From Chimonanthus salicifolius (lineage: Eukaryota; Streptophyta; Magnoliopsida; Laurales; Calycanthaceae), in contig CM023532.1 in the NCBI GenBank assembly GCA_013350335.1, forward strand, positions 89,035,383-89,099,382: 64,000 bases of DNA, written 5' to 3'. The notes under the pieces are model-generated. The model ran no database searches. It was not told the DNA's origin and saw nothing but the letters and a program-made list of their open reading frames with translations. Shown here one piece after another: positions 10,558 through 22,141 of this stretch (positions are counted from its first letter, which is position 1; each line of letters starts with the position of its first letter). The translations under genes were made by a program, and so were the position numbers.

Positions 10558-10951
10558 GAAACAAAAAGATTGAATCTTTCGAAGTAACAGTAAGATGGTA
10601 TCATGTCTCACTGACAGATAAGAATCCCAGCTGACCGACTCTTCGGAGTCCGCTGTATGGGGGCTAGATTAATATACTTCGTTAGACTCAGACGGAACAT
10701 TCAATCTAAGAACAACAACGAATGATAGCAAAGGAAGTACAGTCAAAATAAATGGATTTATCAAACATAGCAAAATAGGATATATTTCCCCAATATACCC
10801 GTATTGAGAAACAAACAATAGATACTTAGGGAATTCCCCAAAAACAAAGAAAAAATCAAGAGTGCTTATTTGGAAATTTCCCCAAAAGTAGGAAAATACA
10901 AACTTGACGATGAAAACTAAGTCTTGATATTTTTTAATGGCTTAGGGAAAA
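10558..10951 (+). other. Leader between PBS and gag, element B
   Basis: The leader contains a perfect GACTC-TTCG-GAGTC hairpin at 10637-10650, with a UUCG tetraloop in RNA, about 90 bases after the PBS. The remaining sequence is A-rich with no ORF. The distance from PBS to gag is about 400 bp, much shorter than the ~1.27 kb in element E. Confidence 0.65.
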
Positions 10952-10977
10952 ATGCCTCCAAAGAGAAATACCCGACA

Positions 10978-13900
10978 TGTAATAACCCGAATTTTTGATA
11001 AATATATATATTGGCATTTATTCATGTTAATTTGAAGCTTGATATAATAAAATGCCAAGTGGACCAAATTTTGGGACAATGGCCCAAGGATGGCCCAATT
11101 GGGCCATGGATTGGATAAAATCCATTTAATGGGTCAATGAGGACTGATCGGGTCAACGATGGTCAAAGTGGGCCCGATAGCCATGTGGGGCCCAATGGAT
11201 CAAAATCGGTTCAAAACCTAAGGTAAGTGGAAAAGGAGGGAATTTAATTGGGCCATGGGCCCAATGTTTACCCAATAAACCATGAATGGGAATTAATACA
11301 ATTAATGGGTCAATGGTAAGTAATTGGGTCAAGATAGTCGATTTGGGTCAAAGGGCCATAGGGGACCCAATGGGCCAAAGTAGGTAAGCCCTAAAATAAA
11401 TGGAAAGACAAAATATAATTGAGCCATGGGCCCAATGGTAATCCAATTAAGATAAATTAAATGGATTAGATAATTATAAAATTATCTAAGTTAAGATGTA
11501 TCAAGATTAAGTGATATGGCCAAATGGGGCCCACCTCCACCTCACCCATTGAGGTGGCGTGTGGACCAAGGAAAAAGTGGGACCAACCATCATGGTTGAC
11601 TTGGTCAACCATGGATAAATTTAGGAATGACTAAGGTGGATTATGGTAAATTAAATTGATTAAAATTATGGTGAAATTACCTAAGTTAAAATTAATGGAA
11701 TTAAAATAACATGGCCAAGTGGGGCCCACGTCCACCTCATCAAGTGAGGTGGCGGGTGGGGTAGGTACATGTGGGGGCTGTCCACCATGGTTGACTTGGT
11801 CAACCATGGGTGGATTTATTAGATAGATAATTTGATGGAATTAAATTGGATAGAAATTAATTAACCTAAGTGAGGACTTAACTTAATTAATTAGGTTGAT
11901 TAATTAGGGTCAACATAAACAAGTCAAAGAGGACATGGGAGCCATGCTTGGTGGTTGGGTCTCAACCACCACCACCCAAGTCAAGCTAACCCATGCTTGG
12001 TTGCTGAAGAAATTAATGTTTGAGTGAAGGCTACTCCAACCACCTCCATCCCATTTCCAAGCTAACCAACCCCACTCTATCTCCCCACACACACAAGAAA
12101 AAACGGCACTCACCTTGCAAAGGAGAAGAGAAGAGAACTTAGAAGAAGAAGAGAAGAAAAGAGAAGGAGAGAGCAAGTCTTGGTCCATCCACTCAAGATC
12201 AAAGGCTAAGATCTTGTTTTCCACCATCTTCCCCTCTTCCCCTCTTCCAAACCTAGCTCTACCTTAACCGATCCAAACATGTCCCACCATTGATCAAGCT
12301 CATCTAGCCGATCAAAGACCAAGAAGAAGGAGAGAAGAGGCTAAGGAAATTGACGGGAGCGACAAAGACCGGAGGAGCCGTCGGATCCGTAAGTATTTCT
12401 AAACAAGAGTTTAGATTTTTGTTTATGGTTAGAAAGGGAATCCATTTACTAGATAATGGCCAAAAACATCATGGGCCTTGGATCTAAGATCCATCAATGG
12501 AAGATTAAGAAATGGATAAACTTAGAGAGAGAAAGATTAAATGAATGGATGACCATAGGGTTCGGCCATGTAGCATGGCCGAAACCCATGGTGAATGATG
12601 GGTAATTTAATTGAGATTATATGGTTTAGAATGTTGGAGAATGCTTAATGATTTTTATGAGGAGTTCAACATTTTAAAATGATTGAAAAGTTGGTAAGTT
12701 TTAAAGGTGTTAAATAAGAAAAAAAAAACTATGAGGTATGTAGATGATTTTAAGTGGCCTCAAAATATTGGAAATATGATAGTTTAAAGAAATCATGGAC
12801 CATAGGGTTCGGCCATACAAGGTGGCCGAACCCCATGGTTAGTGATTATGACGGTTAGGGTTCTTAAATAATGGTTTTTAAGGTTGGAAAATGATGGAGA
12901 ATGGTTAGGGTTACAAGGGTTAAATGTAGGCAAATTTTTGGAAAAAGTTTTATGATGAAGTCCATGAATGATGTGTTAGAATTTTTATGGAACTATGGTG
13001 ATGGTTAATTATTTTTATAAGAATAGAAAGATGGAAGTGGTGGAGTAAATAATTTTGAATTATGGAGGTAATGAGGAAATGATGGGTGGTAGAAGTGGAT
13101 TTTAAATGTAATTAAAAATCCAAGATAAAAATGAGGGAAAGACATCATGGGTTCGGCCATGGTGTATGGCCGAACCCATGACCCATGTCTTTAGGTCATT
13201 CATGGGCTAAGTATGGTTTATATATGTGGTTAAACGAAATGGAAATTAGGTTAAGTTAATGATGAAACTTAAATGGATCTACAAAGTGTATGATATTTTT
13301 TTAGGGCCAAAATGAATGAGGAGTATTGATTTTAAATTGGATTATTTGGGACAAAACCTAGTTTTTGAAAATGGTATCCAAAAAGGTGAACCTTAGGGTA
13401 GTGATTAGTGGATTTAATAAATGGAAAATAATGTAGAAGAATACTAGATTTTGATGGATTTATAAAAATGATATGTGGGCCACACCTTAGACCAAAATAT
13501 GGAATTAGGTGTGGGAGTAAATGTTTTTCAAAAATTAAATATTAGGTGGCTGATTTTATGATGCTAGGTCATGATGGAAGGGACCTAAGTATGAATGAAT
13601 CTTGGACTTAGAATGCACATAAATGAATGGATGATTAACCATGGAGGAAAGGATGGCAAAACAGTAAATAAGTGCCACATTGAAAAAACCATAGATTCGG
13701 CCATAGTACATGGCCGAACCCTATGGGGATTAGACATGGAATCGGATATGACGAATGATTTAAATGAAACGGATAGATGCTGTGTTTTAGGCTCGCAAAT
13801 CGGAATTTTAAATTTGGCCAAAAATCGGATTTATGTATGAGTCTAAAACCAATGGATAATGGGCAAAGTTAGGGACTTAATCATGGATGACGTATGGACT

Positions 13901-15118
13901 AATTCGGTAAATGTAATAAGGTATCGGACGTCGCAAACGGTAAGCGATCGGCGACCGGATTAACCAGCGGAAAACGTAACGGAACGCGACACGGTATTCG
14001 GTAGGATTCCTACCTTTTTGTAAGCGATGGATATGTAATGGTGTTTTAAATTATTTTGATTTGGCCTATGATAGATCTATGATTATGATTTATTTTATGA
14101 TGAGTTATAAGTTTATGAAGCATATGGTTTATATCTTAATATTATGCATTATATGGCTATGTATGATATGTCAAGTATATGGGTTACATATATATTACAT
14201 AGCATAATGAACTACATCTCATGCATGGCATGGGCAGAAAAAAATAAACAAACCGGAGTCCATGCTCCGTTGGGGCGACTGAGAATCAGACATGGGGATA
14301 GCCTGAGGGCCATAACCGGAGTCCATGCTCCGTCGGGGCGACCGAGAATCAGACATGGGGATAGCCTGAGGGCTATAACCGGAGTCCATGCTCCGTCGGG
14401 GCGACCGAGAAGCAAACATGGGGATAATACATTGTATGATCATACGGATGATGGGTGGGACACATGACATAAGCACCCATGGCATAGCATTCATTACATG
14501 CTTATTTTGTTATATGCTATTTTATCGGTATGTGTATTATTACTAATCCATGTGCTAGCCCTACTCGGAGTCCTACTGGGCGCATTGACTAACGCCCTAC
14601 TTCTACCCTAGCTGATGACGCAGGGGATGGCGGAAGCGGTGGACATGACAGGAGCCAAGCTTAGGAGCTTGGGCAGTGCAGTCTTAGTTTTATTTACGTT
14701 TACATTTTGGAGATGTAATTTGAAAGTAACTTAGCTTGTCGGGTTGTATAAGTTTACATTCTTGCGATGGTTTGGACGTTACTTATGGATGATTACATTT
14801 TGTGATATAATTATGAACTTAGGGGCATTTTGGTAATTCAATGTTGTATCTTCCCTTCTATCTAAAACCGGTAGGATAGGCTCTATCATCATGTTCCGCA
14901 ATAATTATAATCCGCGAGCTTACTTCCTACGCGTGAACCGTTTTCGTGGACTTAGCTCCGCGCATGCGTGGGGTTGGCCAGTTAAGGGCCGGGCTTTAGA
15001 AGCTCGGACTTAACTCGCGTCGTGGCGTCCGCGCCCTCTCTCACTCTTCTACTTCAAAAAAAAAAAAAAAAATAGACTTGATTTTTGGAAAGCGGGTGAA
15101 AAAGGGCCAGGCGTTACA
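10978..15118 (+). mobile_element. Solo LTR C (4141 bp, TSD CGACA)
   Basis: Begins TGTAATAACCCGAATTTTT and ends GGCGTTACA, flanked by a perfect 5-bp duplication CGACA (10973-10977 and 15119-15123). There is no PBS or coding sequence inside, so it is a solo LTR left by LTR-LTR recombination. It sits in the first codons of element B gag. Internal landmarks: CCATGGTTGAC/GTCAACCATGG inverted repeats (~11605 and ~11787), a CT/GA-rich block (~12020-12330), palindromic motifs (~12559, 12805, 13150, 13695), a CpG-rich block (13915-14010), a three-unit hairpin array (14253-14426) and the 3' hairpin (14980). Same family as G and L. Confidence 0.95.
14253..14426 (+). repeat. Three-unit 63-bp hairpin array in LTR C
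   Basis: Units start at 14253, 14316 and 14379. Each has CCGGAGTCCATGCTCCG (arms CGGAG/CTCCG), then a GGGGCGACCGAGAA segment and an ACATGGGGATA segment. The array is open in several frames on both strands, which gives spurious repeat proteins. Confidence 0.85.
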
Positions 15119-15857
15119 CGACAAAACCAGAAAAAGAAGGAAAAGGAGGTAGAAAAATCTCAACATGAAGAGGAGGAAAGACAATCTCAACATGAAGAGG
15201 AAGAACAACCATCCCACCAAGAGGATGAGGAACAAAGCAGCGTGAATATACAGGTGGTGCCTCGTGAACTGCAAAACTTGGTTCAAGCGGTGGTCACTTC
15301 AGTGCTTCAACAACACTTGAATGGGAATGGAACCACCAACGAGACCAGTGGCAGGAGCATGGTCAGGGACTTCCAGCAACAGGGCCCTCCTTACTTCAGA
15401 GGGAGAGAAGGGGCTGTCGGAGCAAAAAATTGGCTGAAAAAGATCACTCAGATCCTAACCCTACTCAAGATTTCGAGTCATGCTAACAAAATTTTACTGG
15501 CCACATCACAACTGATCGATGATGCCGGTAAATGGTGGGAGGTGGTAGAGAAGCAGCAAGCACTTCGTCCGGAAAGAGAGAGGACTGCAATGACTTGGGA
15601 TCAGTTCTCAGCTACCTTCTTGGAACATTATTTCCCTGAGGAGGAGAAGGAGCGCCAGACCCAAGCTATTCTATCTTTGGTACAAGGTACCATGACGGTA
15701 GCAGAGTACCACCAGGAGTTTCTCAGTTTGTCTTGCTATTCATTCTATATGGTGGATACAGAGTATCGAAGGGCACGCAAGTTTGAGCGGGGCCTTCGGC
15801 CAAGCATAAGGGCAAGGTAACCATATTTAAAACAGCTATATTGGCAGAGGTGGTCAG
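15119..15857 (+). pseudogene. gag: gag of element B, capsid part (between solo LTRs C and D)
   Basis: Continues the gag frame that starts at 10952 and is interrupted at 10977 by LTR C. The first ~40 codons are a charged Glu/Gln-rich stretch with a repeated SQHEEEE pattern (15150-15240), then the capsid domain: LVQAVVTSVLQQHLNG, PPYFRGREGAVGAKNWLKK, ILLATSQLIDDAGKWWEVVE, TWDQFSATFLEHYFPEEEK, QGTMTVAEYHQEFLSL and RRARKFERGLRPSIRAR. The frame is open until the TAA at ~15818, which results from a single-base loss relative to element E. At 15858 LTR D interrupts. No nucleocapsid is present in this part; it resumes at 19802. Confidence 0.9.
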
Positions 15858-16572
15858 TGTAACTCCCTGCCCTTTTCACTCAAAATCAGAGTCTATTTTT
15901 TTTTTAAAGTGATAAAGAGCGGGACTTCACGATGCGAGCTAAGTCCGAGCTTCCAAACCCCGACCCTTAACTGGCCAACCATACGTGTGCGTGGACCAAG
16001 TCCACTAAAATGGTTCACATGTACATCAAGTTAAACATGCAAAATAAATCATGCGGAACAATAATTAGAATAACAATTCTATTCCATTTTTAGCTGGCAA
16101 AGTAGTCCAACACTTAACCATAATTATCATAACTTAAATATCCAAAAATTAACCATCCAATCCATAGCAAATAAACCTACGTTATTACAATTCCGAATGC
16201 TAGCTATTCAAATACATAGTCCATGAATAACTTAAACAAAATATAACTTAATCATCCAAGCTCCTAAGCTTGGCTCCAATCACGTCCTCGTTCCGTTCCC
16301 TTCCGGTGTCATCAATTATGGTAGAAGTAGGGCATTAGACAACGCGCCCAGTAGGTATTCCAATTAGGGCTAATACATGGGTTAGTATATAAAGTCCAGA
16401 TATAATATACCATATCATACTTGTAAAGCATCATATCCAAACAGAGTATTATAATAGAGATCCAATCATACAGATAAAAACCAGAAACCTTGCATGATAA
16501 TAAAGATCATAATCATGCCGATTCAATGCCATGCCATGCTATCATATGCAATGAGTCCCACCCATCACAAAC

Positions 16573-16800
16573 TCATAGTATCCTCTTGATGGAATTCTCA
16601 TCATCAAGGTCTTCATACATAGTATCCTCTTGATGGGATTCTCATCATCAAGGTATCATACATAGTATCCTCTTGATGGAATTCTCCTCATCAAGGTATC
16701 CCCCACTAGTGCTTTACGAACGCCCCGACGGAGTGTGGGTCCCTGGTTAAAATACCCCTCACGACTTACGGACGCCCTGACGGAGTGTGGGTCTTCGGTT
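16573..16800 (-). repeat. Hairpin-repeat array in LTR D
   Basis: Three units of CATAGTATCCTCTTGATGG + ATTCTC..CATCAAGG (near 16573, 16619, 16665), whose CTTGATG/CATCAAG arms pair, followed by two copies of a segment containing CGCC(C)GACGGAGTGTGGGT (~16720 and ~16775). This is the minus-strand counterpart of the arrays in LTRs C, F, G and L. Confidence 0.7.
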
Positions 16801-19027
16801 ACATTCCATCCCTCCCATGCCATGCATGAGATGCAAATGCCAACATGCTTTAGAATATTACAAAACATAGCATGAAAATCCCATAATTGCAACATATTGT
16901 TTGATACCAAAATAACTTATCAAACATGAAATAAAATCATCATAAGTACATAACACATATCCATGGTTTCAATGATGTAGGAATCCTACCAAGACCAGTA
17001 AGTATCCTTGCTTCTTAAACCGTCGACCGCTTCCGATCGCGTCCCACTTATAAGGTCTCGTTACCTTATTTACAAGGTCTCGTTACCTTATTTACACCAC
17101 AATCAATTAAACCAACAACCCATTTGGTTCACATCAATGTCTAAAATCATATACACACCTTGTGGGGTTCGGCCATACACTATGGCCAAATCTCACTTAT
17201 TTTGTTTTAGTCCCTCCTTTGGGTTCTTATGCCCAATCACACAATTCCATTGATTTATCCATTTATACATTACTCATCTAACCTACATAATAACCTAAGT
17301 CCAAAAACAACAACTTGTGGGGTTCGGCCATACACTATGGCCGAACCTCACCTATTTGATTTTATTCTTTCCTTTGATTCATTACTTCCTAATTTCTTAG
17401 TTAATCACTTAACAATAAATCATCCACCGTTGGTAACCACCTAATCCATAAAACCTTGGTCCATGAAAATCCATCTTAGTGGGGTTCGGCCATACAACAT
17501 GAACCTCACCATTTTGGTTTTGGCCCCTTTTTCAAGTCCTTTGATCTTTTCATTCCATATTTATAATATTGCCATTAGCCTAACCCTTGTTTAACCTTTC
17601 ATTTACTTTAATTCACCATATTGATTTTTGCCCCTTTTGTCATCATCTATCATGGCTGATTACTTACTTAATACTAAGTCTCAAGATAATCGTATGTGAT
17701 TCCTTAATCAAAAGCATAGAACCATTAATAATTTCTAACCATGTTCTTAACTCCAATTAACCCATAAAAATGGTCCATGGTTTTCTTGTTTCAAACACTC
17801 CAATATTTATATATGGTTTATGCTCAGCACCTTAGCCATAATAACATTATGGTTCAGCCATGCAATGGCCGACCCACAACCATAACCTTATATTCATTTA
17901 AAACACCTTTAAAACCTTCATAACATTGTATGGTTTTTATCTCTCAAAAATCCATAAAATAACCAAGTCTTTTCATGGGGTTCGGCCATATATGGTTCAT
18001 CTACTCCTTTTAAAAATAATCATACATTCATTAATTTTCCTCCATGGGGTTCGGCCATACCCATGGCTGAACCCTATGGTTCTTATAAACAAAAACTAGT
18101 AAATTACTCACCGGTTCTGCGACTCCTCCGGTTTTCTTTTGCTCCAGCTTGTTCATTTTCTTTATTTTCTTAGCCTTTCCTTCCTTCTTTCTTGTCCTTT
18201 AGCCGAGACTGATCTTGATGCAGTCCTTGGAGTGGTTCGGCCAAGGTATAGATTTAAGAGAGAGAGTATTTCAGCCTTGGGTGTGAATGATAAAACCTTG
18301 AGATGTAAACTCCTTTGTTCTAAGTCCACTTTGTCTTTGAGGAGTGATCAGCCAAGGAGTGGTTTGAGGAGAAGAAACCAGCCAAGGTTCTTCTCTAGAG
18401 AGGTGGGACGGCCAAGGGAGAGAGAGAGAGAGTGAATGGAAATTAAACTCCTCCCTTGGTTAATCAAATTCAGCCCCAAGATGATGTCTCCTGGTGGCAC
18501 CACTTGTAACTTCCATTTTCATTAACAATTCTCCTTAATGCTTCCCTTGGGGGTTTCATCCTTGAGATGAAACTCCCAAGGCTCCAACGGCTGTAATGTA
18601 ATGTCTTGTGTAACCTCCACAAGCCCCATTCATCTTCCATCTTGGGGGTTTCATCCTTGAGATGAAACTCCCATGTGCCCAACGGCATGTGTGAGTTTAA
18701 ACTATGTAACCGCCATTCCTCATTGTTTGCCCATGTGGGAGTTTCATATATGAGCCCAATGGTTTTGTTTAAGCTTGGACCACCAAACCATCCAACTCCC
18801 CTTTAATTCTTATTTGGATTTGAATTTGAAATAAGAAACTCCTCCACTCTTCATTTAAATCTTCATGTGAGGGTTTCATCTTTGAGATGAAACTTCCCCC
18901 ACCCTTTCTTTCCAACGTGTGAATGGTGTGTGAGTTTGAAACCATTAGCTCTTCAACTTCACTCTCCATTCTTTTGAATTTGAAACAACTCCCCAACTCT
19001 TGTGTAACTCCATAAAACTTCCAACTC

Positions 19028-19156
19028 CATTCATTATCTATCTTGGAGTTTCATGCATAAGATAACCTCCCATTCATTATTTATCTTGGAGTTTCATGCA
19101 TGAGCTAACCTCCCATTCATTATTTATCTTGGAGTTTCATGCATGAGATAACCTCC
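19028..19156 (+). repeat. 43-bp tandem repeat, three copies, in LTR D
   Basis: Copies begin at 19028, 19071 and 19114 with CATTCATTAT(C/T)TATCTTGG and differ by only a few bases. The copies lie inside the LTR U3 region, so this is local replication-type expansion. Confidence 0.85.
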
Positions 19157-19801
19157 CATGCATCCAACGTGTGGACCACCTTGAGCTGATCTTGGTGAAG
19201 TGCACCCCTCCAACTTTCCATCAACTCATTTAATTTACCTCATATATTTAACTCAACTCACCTTTTTAATTTAATTCCTTTAATTCATTTCAATCAACTC
19301 AAATATTTAATTCCATTTCCACCTCACATCAGTCCCAAGCTAATTAAGCTTGAACTCACTTGGTGGTCAACATAGTCAACCATGACCCATTGGGTCCAAA
19401 TTGGCCATATTGACCCAATTAACAACGTTTGACCCAATTAGTACTCTTGACCCAATTGAACATACCTTACCCATTTATTTTATTTCCAACACATAACCCA
19501 TGACCGTTGGGTCTAAATTGACCAATTGACCCAATCATCAAGGCATACCCATTTACTTCTAACTAGCTCATATATGATCCATTAGGTCCCAGTTGGACTT
19601 TTGACCCAATTGGCAACCTTTGACCCAATTAAATAATTCTTTCCCATTTACTTCCATTGATCCACATCTACCATCTGTTGGGTCTTATTTGGGCAATTGA
19701 CCCAACATTTACCCATCTATGGTTCATATCCATTAATTCACAATTTCAATGGCAAAAACCGTAAATATTTATAAACTGAAAATCTAGGGTATTACAGTCA
19801 G

Positions 19802-20180
19802 CAGGGCCACTATAGCAGAGCAAGAGATGGTTGAGTTAGCGAATTTTGACAACAGCCGAGCTTAGAGTGGGAGGGGTACTTTTCAGCCCAACAAGAAGTT
19901 CCAACCAAACTTTAGCAGACCCTCACCATCCACTGGGTCAACGGGGGGTTTTTGTCCCAATCATCCCTCCCCATCTGCATCAGTCACTCAGGCTCCCAGA
20001 GGGTGAGCAACGATTTCCATTGTGATCAGCCGAGCCATTTTAAGAGGGAATGCCCACAACTTAGCAAACCCTCTAATTCCAGAGGTTCATTTAGCCCACC
20101 AGCTAGGTCAGCTAATTCACGAGGAGGTAGAACATTTAACCAGGCAGGACGGGCGCCTATAGGGTCGGGATGGTTATTTA
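19802..20180 (+). pseudogene. gag: gag of element B, C-terminal part with damaged zinc knuckle
   Basis: Resumes gag after solo LTR D. Recognisable are RATIAEQEMVELANFDNSR, a Gly/Pro/Asn-rich linker (~19880-19960) and the nucleocapsid knuckle near 20011-20056. The knuckle reads DFHCDQPSHFKREC: the first cysteine is replaced by Asp and the glycine by Ser, so metal binding is probably lost. A TAG occurs at ~19862 and a one-base deletion near 20006 puts a TGA directly before the knuckle. The Arg/Gly-rich tail leads into protease. Confidence 0.85.
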
Positions 20181-20430
20181 CCTTAGCACCTCCAGCAGTG
20201 GAGGATCACTCTGTGATTCAAGGTATGGCAGTAGTCAATAGTTCTTACGCCTTTGCTTTACTTGATTTTGGAGCATCCCACTCTTTCATATTTGCTGCAT
20301 TCATATCTGTAACTGGAACTTTAGTACAAAAACTGTCCACATCACTCACCGTTGTATCCCCCGCCGGAGACACATCATTGGGGCTTATATGCACAACAGT
20401 GAATACTGAACTCGCTGGACTCATATTTTA
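20181..20430 (+). pseudogene. pol: Aspartic protease domain, element B
   Basis: In the ORF 19952-20431 the segment ALLDFGASHSF holds the catalytic Asp, but the usual DSG is DFG, which removes the conserved serine. It continues through SPAGDTSLGLICTTVNTELAG and stops at TAG 20429, where element E has [11 protein letters not shown]. The domain's second half ([13 protein letters not shown]) is in the next ORF, so the break is a point stop rather than a deletion. Confidence 0.85.
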
Positions 20431-20440
20431 GTTCAACTAT

Positions 20441-22141
20441 TTGGTACTCGATATGACAGAGTACGATATTATCTTCGGCATGGACTGGTTGGCTAGTTTC
20501 CAGGCCAACATTGATTGCTATCGCCGCAGGGTGACATTTTGGTCACCCGAGGGAAAACAACATGTGGTGCATATCGACAAACAAAACAGATTGCATGAAG
20601 GGTTGAGTCATCTAGTATTGAGCAGTATCAGAATCAACAAGGCACCGGTGGCTGAACTTCCGGCAATAGTAAAGGACTATGCGGATGTATTCCTTATAGA
20701 ACTCCCTAGCTTGCCTCCCATGAGGGAGATTAATTTTGAAATCAAGCTGTACCCTGGCACTGCACCAGTGTCATTACCACACTACCGGATGGCACCAGCA
20801 GAGATGTCCGAGCTAAAGAAGCATATTGATGAACTGCTCAAACTAGGTTGCATCCGGAACAGTACATCGGCTTGGAGAGCTCCGGTTTTATTTGTGAAGA
20901 AAAAGGATGGTTCACTCCGTATGTGTGTAGATTACCGAAAACTAAACCAGCTGACGGTCAGAAACAAGTACCCTCTACCCAGGATTGATGATCTATTTGA
21001 TCAACTTAGAGGTTCTAGCCATTTCTCTAAGATTGATTTGATGTCCGGATACCACCAAATCCGGGTTAAGGAGGAGGACATAGAAAAGACAGCGTTCAGA
21101 ACGCGGTATGGACTATATGAGTTTGTAGTCATGCCGTTTGGACTCACCAATGCACCGGCTGTGTTCATAGATCTAATGAACAGGATCTTCCGTTCTTACT
21201 CAGAGCAATTTGTCATTGTATTTATTGATGACATTTTGATTTATTCCAAAACTCAGGAAGAACATGCTGAGCACCTGCGGATAGTTCTGGACACTTTGAG
21301 GAAGAACAAGTTATATGCCAAAGCCAGCAAGTGTAAATTCTGGCTACCCAAGGTTAACTTTCTGGGGCATGTTATATTAGAAGAAGGTATAGCCGTGGAC
21401 CCAGCTAAAGTGGCGGCAGTGGGAGAATGGAAAGCGCCGAAGAATGTAACCGAGATCCGTAGCTTCTTGGGATTGGTTGGTTACTACATGAAGTTTATCA
21501 TGGATTTCTCCAAAATAGCATCTCCACTTACTCGGCTCACTCAGAAAGGAGTCAAATTTGAGTGGTCAGATATGTGCAACCGGAGATTTGAGGAGCTGAA
21601 AGACAGACTTACAACTGCTCTTATTTTGATTTTGCCAGAAAGAGGCAAGGGTTATGAGGTGCAATGCGACGCCTCAGGAGAGGGACTTGGATGTGTCCTC
21701 AGTCAAACTCATCGTGTGGTGGCTTATCGTTCAAGACAATTGAAAATACATGAACGTCTTTATCCCATGCACAATCTTGAACTAGCCGCAGTGGTCTTTG
21801 CTCTCAAAAGCTGGAGACATTATCTATATGGCGAGAAACTTGAAGTGTTTTCAGATCATAAGAGCTTGAAGTACTTGTTTGATCAGAAAGAGCTCAACTT
21901 GAGGCAGCGTAGATGGATGGAACATCTACAGGATTATGAGTTCGCACTTCGTTATCATCCTGGCAAGGCGAACAAGGTGGCAGATGCCCTCAGCCGCATA
22001 TCACATGCATCAGTGGCATGTTTGATCAGGACAGAATGGGACATGCTGAATACCATACGAGAGTTCAATTTATATATCAATAACCATGGGAGCATGTACA
22101 CTTTGATCATACAGTCCAACATGGTTACCAAGATTGAATAG
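20441..22141 (+). pseudogene. pol: Protease tail, RT and RNase H of element B (566-codon open frame)
   Basis: The longest open coding stretch in the window. Residues 1-40 finish protease ([10 protein letters not shown]). RT spans about 95-370: [20 protein letters not shown] (151-170), catalytic D199 in [20 protein letters not shown] (231-240) and FIDDILIYS with D263/D264. RNase H follows with the full acidic set: D410 (VQCDASGEG), E447 ([19 protein letters not shown]), D472 ([12 protein letters not shown]) and D515 (KVADALSR). The frame ends at a TAG at 22139 where element A has CAG, a C-to-T change. Everything needed for RT and RNase H catalysis is present, but it is separated from gag and integrase by stops. 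Confidence 0.94.

Larger units (their letters stand above)
15858..19796 (-). mobile_element. Solo LTR D (3939 bp, TSD GTCAG)
   Basis: On the minus strand it begins TGTAATACCCTAGATTTTC (from 19796) and ends GGGCAGGGAGTTACA (15858). It is flanked by the perfect 5-bp duplication GTCAG (15853-15857 and 19797-19801). There is no internal domain. It shares an initial block with LTR B (TTGCCATT..AATTGTGAATTAA..GGATATGAACC) but is longer. It holds the 3' hairpin (15937-15972), a hairpin array (16565-16800), palindromic motifs (~17167, 17318, 17479, 17980, 18048), and a 43-bp tandem repeat (19028-19156). Confidence 0.95.

Noticed and set aside
14144..14467. 107-codon ORF with repeated HAPSGRPR-type segments
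   Set aside because: It is a translation of the 63-bp hairpin array of solo LTR C; the opposite strand is also open, and the homologous arrays in L and G give different broken ORFs.
18139..18435. 98-codon ORF as a host gene
   Set aside because: It lies wholly in solo LTR D, in the CT/GA-rich zone that every LTR has at this position.
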